Source of the DNA: Pseudomonas ceruminis
GTDB lineage: Bacteria > Pseudomonadota > Gammaproteobacteria > Pseudomonadales > Pseudomonadaceae
Direction: 5' to 3'
NCBI RefSeq assembly: GCF_021602025.1
Contig: NZ_BQHW01000014.1
Coordinates: 62,001-126,000, forward strand
Length of the DNA: 64,000 bases
Shown here: positions 27,014 to 35,235 of the stretch, piece after piece
How the letters are laid out: each line of letters starts with the position of its first letter
How positions within the stretch are numbered: the stretch's first letter is position 1
The notes under the pieces: generated by a model
Database searches by the model: none
Told to the model about the DNA's origin: nothing
The model's input: only the letters and a program-made list of their open reading frames with translations
Position numbers and translations under genes: made by a program

Positions 27014-28237
27014 TCAAGGCTTGGCCAGTTCTGGCAGATCGCCTGTCAGGCCCAGTGCCTGGCGCACGAACAAGGCCTTGGCTTCCGGCATCTTTTCCAC
27101 GATTTTCAAGCCGCTGTTACGCAACCAGCGCAACGGCAGCGGGTTGGCCTGGAACAGCCGCTCAAAGCCTTCCATCGCCGCCATCAACGCCAGGTTGTGC
27201 GGCATGCGCCGACGTTCGTAGCGGCTCAGTACCTTTTCATCCGCCAGCCGCTCGCCGCGCTCGCAGGCATTGACCAGCACCTCGGCCAGTACGGCGGCAT
27301 CGAGAAAGCCCAGGTTGACGCCCTGCCCTGCCAGCGGGTGAATGGTGTGCGCCGCGTCACCAATCAACGCCAGGCCTTCGTCCACGTAACGTTTTGCATG
27401 GCGCTGACGCAACGGCACACAGACGCGCGGGTCGGCCTCCAGCACGGCGCCCAGACGCCCTTCGAATGCGCGTTCCAGCGCTTTGAGGAAGGCTGCGTCA
27501 TCCGATGCCATGAGCTGTTCGGCGTGCTCGGGGGTGGTCGACCAGACGATCGAGCACCAGTCCTGCTTGCCGTCACGCGACAATGGCAGGAACGCCAGCG
27601 GGCCTTCGTCGGTGAACCGTTGCCAGGCCGTGGCCTGGTGCGCCGCGCTGCACCGTACGCTGGTAACGATGGCGTGATGCAGGTAATCCCACTCACGCGT
27701 CTGGCAGCCCGCCAGGCGTCGCACCGCCGAATTGGCACCGTCGGCAGCCACCACCAACGGCGCGCGCAGGCGACGACCATCGGCCAGGGTCAGCAGCCAC
27801 TCGTCACCCGAGCGACGCAGCTGTTCCAGGCGGGCATTGGGTAACAGGCCGATATCACTGTCGTGCAGACGCTCCAGCAACCCGTCCTGCACCACCCGGT
27901 TTTCGACAATGTGGCCCAGCGCCTGGGCATGCACGCTGGCTGCCGAGAAATGGATCTGCCCCGTGCCGCTGCCGTCCCATACCTGCATGTCCGAGTACGG
28001 CGAAACGCGCCGCTTCTCGATGCCCTCCCACGCGCCCAAACGCTCGAGAATGCGTTGACTGGCAGCTGAAAGGGCACTGACCCGTGGCTCGAACGGCGCA
28101 TCGCCATCAAACGGTTTGACCGACAGCGGGCCACCATCGAGCAGGAGAATGTTCAGGCCACTGTGGCGCAATGCCAGGGCCAGAGCGCTACCGACCATAC
28201 CGGCACCGACAATCAACACATCTGCGCGCATGTCCAT
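27014..28237 (-). CDS. ubiI: Ubiquinone-biosynthesis FAD monooxygenase (UbiI/VisC)
   Basis: Flavoprotein hydroxylase of the UbiH/COQ6 family that introduces the C5 hydroxyl in aerobic ubiquinone synthesis. The 407 residues carry the Rossmann motif [13 protein letters not shown] at 11-23, the DG motif ([16 protein letters not shown]) and the GD motif ([20 protein letters not shown]). Last gene of the pepP-ubiH-thioesterase-ubiI operon, 3 bases after the thioesterase stop. Confidence 0.92.
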   Translation of the reverse strand: MDMRADVLIVGAGMVGSALALALRHSGLNILLLDGGPLSVKPFDGDAPFEPRVSALSAASQRILERLGAWEGIEKRRVSPYSDMQVWDGSGTGQIHFSAASVHAQALGHIVENRVVQDGLLERLHDSDIGLLPNARLEQLRRSGDEWLLTLADGRRLRAPLVVAADGANSAVRRLAGCQTREWDYLHHAIVTSVRCSAAHQATAWQRFTDEGPLAFLPLSRDGKQDWCSIVWSTTPEHAEQLMASDDAAFLKALERAFEGRLGAVLEADPRVCVPLRQRHAKRYVDEGLALIGDAAHTIHPLAGQGVNLGFLDAAVLAEVLVNACERGERLADEKVLSRYERRRMPHNLALMAAMEGFERLFQANPLPLRWLRNSGLKIVEKMPEAKALFVRQALGLTGDLPELAKP

Positions 28238-28240
28238 GCC

Positions 28241-28723
28241 TTACGCCTGCCTCGCTTGCGGCTTGAGCCGCACGTATAGGGTTTTATCGACCCGCGCCAC
28301 CAGTTCACCGGCGCCATCGCGGATATCGACCTGCAATCGTGGCAGGTACTTCTTGCCGGTGGCGGTCTGCTGGCGAATTTCGTTCAGCAGTGCGTCATCG
28401 ACGTGAAACTCGGCATACACCGGCCCTTTGCCAGGGGCGATGAAGTCGATGCTGGCAGCCTTGTCCCAGACGATGTACTCCCGGCCCAACTGCTCGATCA
28501 GCAGCAGCATGTAGAACGGGTCGACCATCGAATACAGGCTGCCTCCGAACTGGGTGCCGACGTAGTTGCGGTTCCAGCGGGTGAGCTTCATGCACACCTT
28601 GACGCTGCGCATGTCGGGGCTGATGTGCTGGATGCGAATACCGGCACCGAGGTACGGCGGGTAGAAATTCAGCAGCCAGCGCAACATGCGCGCCCGGCGC
28701 GCCAGCTTGCGAGGGTTGCTCAT
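28241..28723 (-). CDS. DUF4442 hotdog-fold putative thioesterase
   Basis: A 160-residue protein with hotdog-fold features: NRNYVGTQFGGSLYSMVDPFYMLLL holds the helix after the first strands, and IDFIAPGKGPVYAEFHVDD follows. The DUF4442 family is related to PaaI/YiiD thioesterases. It sits between ubiH (overlap ATGA, 28720-28723) and ubiI (3-base gap), so it must be co-translated with ubiquinone enzymes. Its substrate is unknown; acyl-CoA hydrolysis is an inference from the fold. Confidence 0.82.
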   Translation of the reverse strand: MSNPRKLARRARMLRWLLNFYPPYLGAGIRIQHISPDMRSVKVCMKLTRWNRNYVGTQFGGSLYSMVDPFYMLLLIEQLGREYIVWDKAASIDFIAPGKGPVYAEFHVDDALLNEIRQQTATGKKYLPRLQVDIRDGAGELVARVDKTLYVRLKPQARQA

Positions 28724-29919
28724 GCCTGGCCTCGCGGATCAGGCCGGGTACCCAGGCCCATGGCCTGGCGGGCGAACCAGCTTTTTGCCGGTGGCAACAG
28801 GTCGAGCCCGAGCAGGCCAATGTTGCGTCCGGCCGCCAGCAGCGGCTGGTTGCTGCCGAACAGGCGGGTGACCTGGTCGGAAAAGCCGATGGTCAGGGCC
28901 TGGTCGAGCCGTTGGCGGTGATGGTAGGCCTGCAGGGTCGCCAGGTCGCCTGGCTGCTGTGGGCCTGCCAGCAGCGCGTCGGCCAGCGACTGCACATCAC
29001 GCAGTGACAGGTTGAACCCCTGACCTGCAATCGGGTGCAGGCTGTGCGCGGCATTGCCCAGCACGACCAGATACGGGCGCACCTGCTCCTGGGCTTCGAC
29101 CAACGCCAGCGGGTACAGATGCCGTGCGCCCACCTGACGCAGCGCGCCGAGGCGGTAGCCGAATGCGCCTTGCAGCTCACGCAGGAAGCTGCGCTCGTCG
29201 ATATCGGCCAAGCGCCTGGCGTCCATGCCCTGCCGGGTCCAGACCAGCGCGCACCGGTTCTCGGGCAACGGCAGCAGGGCCATGGGGCCTTGCTCGGTAA
29301 AACGCTCGAAGGCTTGCCCACGATGGGCTTCGCCAGGGGTGATATTGGCAATCAGCGCGCTTTGGTCATACGGGGTGCGGCGCACATGGATGCCCAACTG
29401 CTCACGCAACCCGGAACGGCCACCGTCGGCCAGCACCGCCAGGTCGCACTCCAGGCTGGTGTCATCGTCAAGCTGCAAACGGTAGCCGCCGGCAATCGCC
29501 TGCATTGCCTTGACTTCGGCCGGGCAGCGCCAGCTCACCACGTCGCGGTCCAGCCCTTGCCATAGGCACTGGCCCAGCCAGGCGTTCTCGACAACGTAAC
29601 CCAGTGCGGGCACACCTTCCTGTGTGGCGTCCAGGCGGGTAGCACCAAAACGCCCGCGATCGGATACCTGGATCTGGCTGATGGGCTCGGCACGCGGGCT
29701 GATAGCCTGCCACAGGCCAAGGTGCTGATAGATCTGCCGGGTACCGAACGACAGCGCCGAGGACCGGGCGTCGTAGCTGGGCTGGAAGCTGTCACCCGGG
29801 GCAAATGGCTCGATCAACAGGATCTTCCAACCTCGCGCCTTGGCGCCTGCCTGCAGGGCCAGGGCCAGGCTCGCGCCAACCAGGCCGCCGCCGATGATTG
29901 CCAGGTTGACCCGGCTCAT
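28720..29919 (-). CDS. ubiH: 2-octaprenyl-6-methoxyphenol hydroxylase (UbiH)
   Basis: FAD monooxygenase of ubiquinone synthesis, 399 residues. Rossmann motif GGGLVGASLALAL (10-22), DG motif (VLADGGRSGLREQLG) and the UbiH-type GNAAHSLHPIAGQGFNL segment with Asn in place of the Asp of UbiI. It overlaps pepP by ATGA on one side and the DUF4442 gene on the other. Paralogue of UbiI in the same operon. Confidence 0.93.
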   Translation of the reverse strand: MSRVNLAIIGGGLVGASLALALQAGAKARGWKILLIEPFAPGDSFQPSYDARSSALSFGTRQIYQHLGLWQAISPRAEPISQIQVSDRGRFGATRLDATQEGVPALGYVVENAWLGQCLWQGLDRDVVSWRCPAEVKAMQAIAGGYRLQLDDDTSLECDLAVLADGGRSGLREQLGIHVRRTPYDQSALIANITPGEAHRGQAFERFTEQGPMALLPLPENRCALVWTRQGMDARRLADIDERSFLRELQGAFGYRLGALRQVGARHLYPLALVEAQEQVRPYLVVLGNAAHSLHPIAGQGFNLSLRDVQSLADALLAGPQQPGDLATLQAYHHRQRLDQALTIGFSDQVTRLFGSNQPLLAAGRNIGLLGLDLLPPAKSWFARQAMGLGTRPDPRGQA

Positions 29920-31250
29920 GCCGCGTCCTTGCGCGCAGCCTGCATCAAGGCCTCGATCTCGGCGACCGTCTTGGGCACGCCTGATGTCAGAATTTCACAA
30001 CCTTGCCGGGTGACCACCACGTCGTCCTCGATCCTTATGCCGATGCCGCGCCATTTCTTTGCAACCTGCTGGTTGTCGGCGGCAATGTAGATGCCAGGCT
30101 CGACAGTCAACGCCATGCCGGGCTCCAGCACACGCCACTGACCACCGACCTTGTACTCGCCCACGTCGTGCACATCCATGCCCAGCCAGTGCCCGGCGCG
30201 GTGCATGTAGAAGGCGCGATACGCCTCGTTGTCGATCAGCGCCTGCACCTGGCCCTTGAGCAGCCCCAGCTCCACCAGCCCTTCGGTGATGACCCGCACA
30301 GTCGCCTCGTGGGCGTGGTTCCAGTGCTTGCCAGGGGCGATCTCGGCAAAAGCGGCTTCCTGGGCCTTGAGCACCAGCTCGTAGATGGCCTTCTGCTCTG
30401 GCGAAAAACGCCCGCTGACCGGGAAGGTGCGAGTGATGTCGCTGGCATAGCAGTCGATCTCGCAGCCCGCGTCGATCAGCACCAGATCACCATCCTTGAG
30501 CAGGGCATCGTTCTCCTGATAGTGCAGGATGCAGCCGTTGCGACCAGCCGCGACGATAGACCCGTAGGCCGGCATCTTCGCGCCGCCCTTGCGAAATTCG
30601 TAGTCCAGCTCCGCTTCCAGGCTGTATTCGTGCAGCCCGGCCCGGCAAGCCTGCATCGCCCGCACATGGGCCCGTGCGGATAGGGTTGCCGCCGCACGCA
30701 TCACTTTCACTTCTGCCGCCGATTTATACAGACGCATGTCGTGCAGCAGGTGATCCAGCGCAACGAACTCGTTCGGCGGCTGGGCACCGAGGCGCGCCTT
30801 GGAGCGAATGACGTTGATCCAGTCCATCAGTCGACGGTCGAATTCGGCGTTGCTGCCCATGGCGCTGTAGACCCGCTCGCGGCCTTCGATCAGGCCAGGC
30901 AGGATCTCGTCGATGTCGGTGATCGGGAAGGCATCGTCGGCACCAAAGTCGCGGATTGCCCCTTCCTGCCCGGCCCGCAGGCCGTCCCACAGCTCCCGCT
31001 CTGGGTTGCGCTCTCGGCAAAACAGCACGTATTCGCCATGCTCGCGGCCAGGGATAAGTGCAATGACCGCTTCTGGCTCAGGGAAGCCACTGAGGTACTG
31101 AAAGTCGCTGTCCTGGCGGTATACGTGCTCGACGTCGCGATTGCGGATGGCGACCGCGGCAGCCGGCAGAATGGCAATGCTGTTGGGGACCATCTGCGCC
31201 ATCAGCGCCTTGCGCCGGCGGGCATACTCGGCCTTGGGTATGTGGCTCAT
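29916..31250 (-). CDS. pepP: Xaa-Pro aminopeptidase (PepP)
   Basis: Dimanganese aminopeptidase P that releases N-terminal residues before proline. The 444-residue protein has an N-terminal creatinase-like domain and a pita-bread catalytic domain. Metal ligands are visible: the two Asp in LIDAGCEIDCYASDITRTFP, His in HRAGHWLGMDVHDVG, Glu in LTVEPGIYI, and Glu in IRIEDDVVVT. ATG 31250 was chosen over the much longer frame because the family begins at SHIPKAEYARRR. First gene of the operon with ubiH, as in E. coli. Confidence 0.94.
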   Translation of the reverse strand: MSHIPKAEYARRRKALMAQMVPNSIAILPAAAVAIRNRDVEHVYRQDSDFQYLSGFPEPEAVIALIPGREHGEYVLFCRERNPERELWDGLRAGQEGAIRDFGADDAFPITDIDEILPGLIEGRERVYSAMGSNAEFDRRLMDWINVIRSKARLGAQPPNEFVALDHLLHDMRLYKSAAEVKVMRAAATLSARAHVRAMQACRAGLHEYSLEAELDYEFRKGGAKMPAYGSIVAAGRNGCILHYQENDALLKDGDLVLIDAGCEIDCYASDITRTFPVSGRFSPEQKAIYELVLKAQEAAFAEIAPGKHWNHAHEATVRVITEGLVELGLLKGQVQALIDNEAYRAFYMHRAGHWLGMDVHDVGEYKVGGQWRVLEPGMALTVEPGIYIAADNQQVAKKWRGIGIRIEDDVVVTRQGCEILTSGVPKTVAEIEALMQAARKDAA

Positions 31251-31272
31251 GGGCAGAACGACCCCCGGTTGA

Positions 31273-31827
31273 TCAATGCAACGATGGTTTTGGTGCAGGC
31301 GCGACTGGCGCTGCCAGTTCCGTGTACAGCAGCAACGGAGCGACCCGCAGGTACTCCATGACTTCCATGTAGTCGCTTTCGCCGTCTTCGGACTCTTCCA
31401 GTGCTTCCTGGACCTGCGAAATGGCCACCAGGTCCTGGAGCACCTCTTTGGCATCGGTGGACAAGTCCTTGCCACCGGCATTCAGGCCAAAGCCCGTGAT
31501 GAAGCCCTGGCACCACTGGCCCAGCGCTGTGGCACGCTCGGTGAGTGGCGTCTCGTCCCCTGGCAGCAGCAGGACAATGGCGATGTCTTCGCCGGTCAGC
31601 TCGGCCTTGACCATCTCCTGCAAGCCGAGCAGTGCGGCACGCACAGAGTCTTGCGGCTCGTTTTCCAGCACCCCGGCGGCGTCGGCCAGCCATGCATCGG
31701 CATCGAAGCCGACACCGGCGCAGCTGCGGCCGATGAGCAGGCCGTGCAGCTCGGCAGGGGATACTGGGTGGCCGTTGCTCGAGAGCAGCGCGGCGAAAGC
31801 GGTGTAAGGCGATTGGGTATTAGGCAT
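31273..31827 (-). CDS. UPF0149/YgfB family protein
   Basis: A 184-residue acidic protein of the YgfB/YecA family. Family landmarks: [38 protein letters not shown], and the C-terminal [20 protein letters not shown]. It lies 22 bases upstream of pepP, as ygfB does in E. coli, and is probably the first gene of that operon. In P. aeruginosa a YgfB protein affects AlpA-dependent resistance genes; whether this orthologue does so is unknown. Confidence 0.9.
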   Translation of the reverse strand: MPNTQSPYTAFAALLSSNGHPVSPAELHGLLIGRSCAGVGFDADAWLADAAGVLENEPQDSVRAALLGLQEMVKAELTGEDIAIVLLLPGDETPLTERATALGQWCQGFITGFGLNAGGKDLSTDAKEVLQDLVAISQVQEALEESEDGESDYMEVMEYLRVAPLLLYTELAAPVAPAPKPSLH

Positions 31828-31973
31828 GGGCGGCTAGGCGCCAGACGGCGCATTTGACTAGAATGAAGACCTTGTATCCTAGCACCGGCAGGCGCGCCAA
31901 GACCATCGGCACTGGCCGACGCCGTACAGGGAGAGGCATCATCGCCGGGTGAAACATTGATGGAGCGAAGCGA

Positions 31974-32192
31974 GTGCAACCCACGCAAGAGAACGACCTG
32001 CAAGCGCTGATGAGCCGATTCGAGTTGCTGATCGAACGCGTCGAGCAACTAAAACGGCAAAATGCACTCCTAGTAGCTCAGGAAAAATCCTGGCGCGAGG
32101 AGCGCGCCCACCTCATCGAAAAAAACGAGATCGCAAGGCGCAAGGTCGAGTCGATGATTTTACGCCTCAAGGCCCTGGAGCAAGACTCATGA
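31974..32192 (+). CDS. Short coiled-coil protein next to zapA (TIGR02449/ZapB-like)
   Basis: A 72-residue protein starting with GTG at 31974 after GGAG. Nearly the whole length is a heptad-patterned coiled coil (LMSRFELLIERVEQLKRQNALL). It overlaps zapA by ATGA (32189-32192), so it is translated with a cell-division protein. A ZapB-like role is inferred from size, coiled coil and coupling, not shown. Confidence 0.82.
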   Translation: MQPTQENDLQALMSRFELLIERVEQLKRQNALLVAQEKSWREERAHLIEKNEIARRKVESMILRLKALEQDS

Positions 32193-32509
32193 GTTCAAGC
32201 AATAGCGTCACCGTGCAGATCCTCGACAAGGAATACTCGATCATCTGCCCGCCGGAAGAGCGCAACAACCTGGTCAGCGCCGCACGCTACCTGGACAGCA
32301 AGATGCGCGAGATCCGCAGCAGCGGCAAGGTGATCGGCGCCGACCGCATCGCGGTCATGGCTGCTTTGAACATCACCCACGAAATGCTCCATCGCCAGGA
32401 AGATCGTACTGACGCACCTGCCGGCAGCACCAACCGCGAACAGGTCCGTGACCTGCTCGATCGGGTCGATAAGGCGTTGTCCGACGATGCGGATACCAAA
32501 ATCAGCTGA
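32189..32509 (+). CDS. zapA: Cell division protein ZapA
   Basis: A 106-residue FtsZ-associated protein. The N-terminal domain shows VTVQILDKEYSIICPPEERNNLVSAARYLDSKM, followed by a helix with RIAVMAALNITHEML and a C-terminal coiled coil. Directly followed by the 6S RNA and the ygfA homologue, the gene order found in many gamma-proteobacteria. Confidence 0.94.
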   Translation: MSSSNSVTVQILDKEYSIICPPEERNNLVSAARYLDSKMREIRSSGKVIGADRIAVMAALNITHEMLHRQEDRTDAPAGSTNREQVRDLLDRVDKALSDDADTKIS

Positions 32510-32515
32510 GATTGG

Positions 32516-32521
32516 TATACT
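32516..32521 (+). promoter_or_regulatory. -10 element of the 6S RNA promoter
   Basis: TATACT lies 6 bases before the predicted 6S start at about 32528. A clear -35 is not visible; the zapA stop lies just upstream. Confidence 0.6.
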
Positions 32522-32527
32522 GGCGCC

Positions 32528-32705
32528 ACTCCCTGGGGGATGCGCCAGTCGGTTATGTCCCTGAGCCGATACGCACAACCACGGGGGTTGCACGCTGGGG
32601 CCGGTGTGCATGTCCGCTCGACGGAAAGCCTTAACGCCCCCTGCAATCTCCACCTTGAACTTTCGGGTTCAAGGGCTACACCGATAGCGGTCTTATCGGG
32701 GAGCC
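32528..32705 (+). ncRNA. ssrS: 6S RNA
   Basis: Regulatory RNA that mimics an open promoter and sequesters sigma-70 RNA polymerase. The 5' strand starts ACTCCCTGGGGGATGCGCCAG, keeps the conserved GTCCCTGAGCCGATA block, and the 3' half has AAGCCTTAACGCCCCCTG, the ACCTTGAAC...GGTTCAAGG stem and a closing GGGGAG that pairs with the 5' CTCCC. It matches the E. coli 6S block by block. Position between zapA and ygfA is the standard one. About 178 nt. Confidence 0.95.
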
Positions 32706-32763
32706 TGATTTTTCTTGCCCACCCTGCGCGGTGGGCAATTCGACACCTGGGACAGCCAGTGCC

Positions 32764-33384
32764 ATGACCGACGCCAAGCCCGAATCTGCGCCGCTCACCC
32801 GCCCCCAGCTTCGTCGCCTGCTTCGCAAAGCCCGCCGTGCCCTGAGCCCCGCCCAACAGCGGCAGGCCTCGCTTGGCCTGTATCGACAGCTGGCGCAAAA
32901 CCCGCTGTTCCGCCGCGCCCGGCACATTGCCCTGTACCTGCCCAATGACGGTGAAATCGACCCGCGCCTGCTGCTGCGCGAGGCCCAGCGCCGGGGGAAA
33001 CGTACCTACCTGCCGGTCCTGCATGCCTGGCCGCGCACGCGCATGGTGTTCCAGCGCTTTGAACCGGGTGAAAAGCTCAAGCGCAACCGCTTCCGCATTC
33101 CAGAGCCCCTGACCGACCGCAGGCGCCAACGGCCAATCTGGTCGCTGGACCTGATCCTGCTGCCACTGGTGGGGTTCGATGAAGCCGGGGGGCGGCTGGG
33201 CATGGGGGGTGGTTTCTACGATCGCAGCCTGGCTTATCAGGCTCGCCGCAAGACATGGAAAAAACCACTGCTGCTGGGGCTGGCGCATGAATGCCAGAAG
33301 GTCGAGCGGCTGGCGCAGGCCAGTTGGGATGTACCGCTGCAGGGCACGGTCTCGGACCGTGACTGGTATCGGGCGCCGAGTTGA
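32764..33384 (+). CDS. ygfA: 5-formyltetrahydrofolate cyclo-ligase
   Basis: Converts 5-formyl-THF to 5,10-methenyl-THF with ATP. The 206-residue protein has the family ATP/folate motifs: LRKARRALSP near the N-terminus, DLILLPLVGFDEAGGRLGMG, and GGGFYDRSL. It follows 6S RNA closely, and in E. coli ssrS and ygfA are co-transcribed; the same processing is likely here. An upstream in-frame GTG at 32731 is possible but lacks a ribosome binding site. Confidence 0.93.
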   Translation: MTDAKPESAPLTRPQLRRLLRKARRALSPAQQRQASLGLYRQLAQNPLFRRARHIALYLPNDGEIDPRLLLREAQRRGKRTYLPVLHAWPRTRMVFQRFEPGEKLKRNRFRIPEPLTDRRRQRPIWSLDLILLPLVGFDEAGGRLGMGGGFYDRSLAYQARRKTWKKPLLLGLAHECQKVERLAQASWDVPLQGTVSDRDWYRAPS

Positions 33385-33402
33385 GCGGCGTCAGCAGAAG
33401 GG

Positions 33403-33552
33403 TCAGCGTTGCGGTTGGCCGGCGTCCACCGGGGCCTGATAGGCGGTGTCCAGCTTGCGCTCCCAAATACCCTGGGCATAGCCGGTGGTGACCACACCCA
33501 GGCCAAAAATGAAGACCAGGATCCAGAGCAGATCCGGTTTGCGTTGATTCAT
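33403..33552 (-). CDS. Small single-pass membrane protein, unknown function
   Basis: A 49-residue protein starting at ATG 33552. It has a charged N-terminus (MNQRKPD), a hydrophobic segment (LLWILVFIFGLGVVTTGYA, residues 8-26) and a polar C-terminus. It converges with ygfA (18-base gap). No strong Shine-Dalgarno is visible (AAGGGGG lies about 12 bases upstream), but the composition is clearly that of a membrane peptide, not random. Confidence 0.65.
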   Translation of the reverse strand: MNQRKPDLLWILVFIFGLGVVTTGYAQGIWERKLDTAYQAPVDAGQPQR

Positions 33553-33730
33553 CGAAGCATGCCCCCTAAGCAAACTGTTCAGGCTCGGCGACCTTCTTGG
33601 TGCCGCCGGAGCGTCTAGCTTTAAAATCGGCGCATTTTCCGACAACCTGAGTCGACACGCAAACCTTGACGCCAACCGGCTGTCGGTTTCGTGCAACAGG
33701 TTATTTCAAACCTTTTCAGGAGCACCCTCC

Positions 33731-34180
33731 ATGGCCTATTGGCTGATGAAATCCGAGCCCGACGAGCTCTCCATCGAAGCCCTTGGGCGCCTGGGTGAAG
33801 CACGCTGGGACGGCGTGCGCAATTACCAGGCGCGCAACTTCCTGCGAGCCATGAGCGTTGGCGACGAGTTTTTCTTCTATCACTCCAGCTGCCCAGAGCC
33901 GGGCGTTGCCGGCATCGCCAGAATCACTGCAGCGGCCTACCCGGACCCGACCGCGCTGGACCCAGAGAGCCATTATCACGACCCCAAGGCCACTGCCGAG
34001 AAGAACCCATGGAGTGCCGTTGATGTGGCGCATGTGAGGACCCTGCCCAAGGTGCTGAGCCTGGGGTTGCTCAAGCAGCAGGGTGCTCTTGCCGAACTGC
34101 CGCTGGTGCAAAAGGGAAGCCGCCTGTCGGTGATGCCGGTTACGCCCGAGCAATGGGCGGCAATAGTCGCGTTAAGTTGA
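33731..34180 (+). CDS. EVE domain protein
   Basis: A 149-residue EVE/PUA-like protein. The N-terminus YWLMKSEPDELSIEAL and the WDGVRNYQARNFLRAM segment are the family signature; the latter forms the aromatic pocket that binds modified bases in related YTH domains. Start ATG 33731 follows AGGAG. Such proteins may bind modified nucleic acids. A housekeeping orthologue near ygfA is common in pseudomonads, so this need not be a defence gene. Confidence 0.9.
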   Translation: MAYWLMKSEPDELSIEALGRLGEARWDGVRNYQARNFLRAMSVGDEFFFYHSSCPEPGVAGIARITAAAYPDPTALDPESHYHDPKATAEKNPWSAVDVAHVRTLPKVLSLGLLKQQGALAELPLVQKGSRLSVMPVTPEQWAAIVALS

Positions 34181-34202
34181 AAGTGCGCTAGGATCAGGGG
34201 GT

Positions 34203-34216
34203 TTGACCGATATCAA
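34203..34216. promoter_or_regulatory. Anr/Fnr box upstream of the HlyD-RbbA-permease operon
   Basis: TTGACCGATATCAA matches the Anr/Fnr consensus TTGAT-N4-ATCAA at nine of ten fixed positions. Its centre is about 66 bases before the first start codon, consistent with activation from -41.5. Confidence 0.7.
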
Positions 34217-34275
34217 TACGCCATGGATTGCCGCACGTCACGATGAAGGTGCGCATTAAGCAGGGACGCTGACTG

Positions 34276-35235
34276 ATGAACCGATATGCCCCCAGGATCT
34301 TCGCCACCGCGCTGATCGTTCTACTGGCGACCGCTGCTGGCCTGGGTTACTGGAAGTCGCTCCACGACCAGTTACCCGAAGGTTTGAGCATGGGCAACGG
34401 CCGCCTCGAGGCAACCGAAGTTCAGATTGCCAGCAAAATCCCTGGGCGCTTGGCCGAAGTGCGGGTCGACGAAGGCGACAAGGTTACCCGCGGCCAGCTC
34501 CTTGCCCGTATCGACACCCGCACCATGGAAGCTCAGCGCAGCCAGGCCGAAGCCGAAGTGCTGCGTGCCCGGGAAAACTACGCGGCGGCCCAGGCCAGTG
34601 TGCAACTGCGCCAAAGTGAGCTGCTGCTGGCCGGGCAGGAGCTCAAGCGCGTGCGTGAGATCTTCCAGCGCAAGTATGCCAGCCAGCAGTTGCTCGATCA
34701 GCAGCAGGCCCGCTTCGACACGGCCAACGCGGCAGTGGTCGCTGCGCGTGCCCAGCTGGCGGCAGTCAAAGCTGCCATCGGCGCTGCTCAGGCCCAGGTG
34801 GCTCAACTCACCAGCGAAATCGACGACAGCAGCCTGCGTGCGCCCATCGACGGCATCATCCAGTTGCGCCTGGCCGAACCGGGTGAAGTGCTGGGCGCTG
34901 GTGGTCGGGTACTGATGCTGATCGACCCGAGCGACCAGTACATGAACCTTTACCTCCCCGCGTCCACCAGCGGCCGCCTGACCGTAGGCGATCAGGCGCG
35001 GATCGTTCTCGACGCCCTGCCAGATCAGGCCTTGCCGGCGAAGGTAGCCTTTGTCGCGGCCAAGGCACAGTTCACCCCGAAGCAGGTCGAAACCCGTGAC
35101 GAGCGGCAGAAACTGGTGTTTCGCGTCAAACTGCGCTTGATCGACCCCAGCGCTGTGCCCCAAGCCAAGCCGGGCATGCCGGGTGCTGGCTACGTGCGCA
35201 CGGCGGACGTGGACTGGCCGGCCAACCTGCAATGA
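34276..35235 (+). CDS. HlyD-family adaptor (YhiI-like) of an RbbA-type ABC exporter
   Basis: A 319-residue inner-membrane-anchored periplasmic adaptor. N-terminal membrane helix (IFATALIVLLATAAGLGYW), barrel-sandwich half motifs (QIASKIPGRLAEVRVDEGDKV and the matching LRAPIDGIIQLRLAEPGE), and a coiled-coil hairpin between. The next gene overlaps it by ATGA. The three-gene order adaptor, double-ATPase/permease fusion, permease corresponds to E. coli yhiI-rbbA-yhhJ. Confidence 0.88.
   Translation: MNRYAPRIFATALIVLLATAAGLGYWKSLHDQLPEGLSMGNGRLEATEVQIASKIPGRLAEVRVDEGDKVTRGQLLARIDTRTMEAQRSQAEAEVLRARENYAAAQASVQLRQSELLLAGQELKRVREIFQRKYASQQLLDQQQARFDTANAAVVAARAQLAAVKAAIGAAQAQVAQLTSEIDDSSLRAPIDGIIQLRLAEPGEVLGAGGRVLMLIDPSDQYMNLYLPASTSGRLTVGDQARIVLDALPDQALPAKVAFVAAKAQFTPKQVETRDERQKLVFRVKLRLIDPSAVPQAKPGMPGAGYVRTADVDWPANLQ

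Noticed and set aside
33731-34180. EVE domain gene as part of a defence system
   Set aside because: It lies among housekeeping genes with no restriction or nuclease partner; the position is normal for the orthologue.
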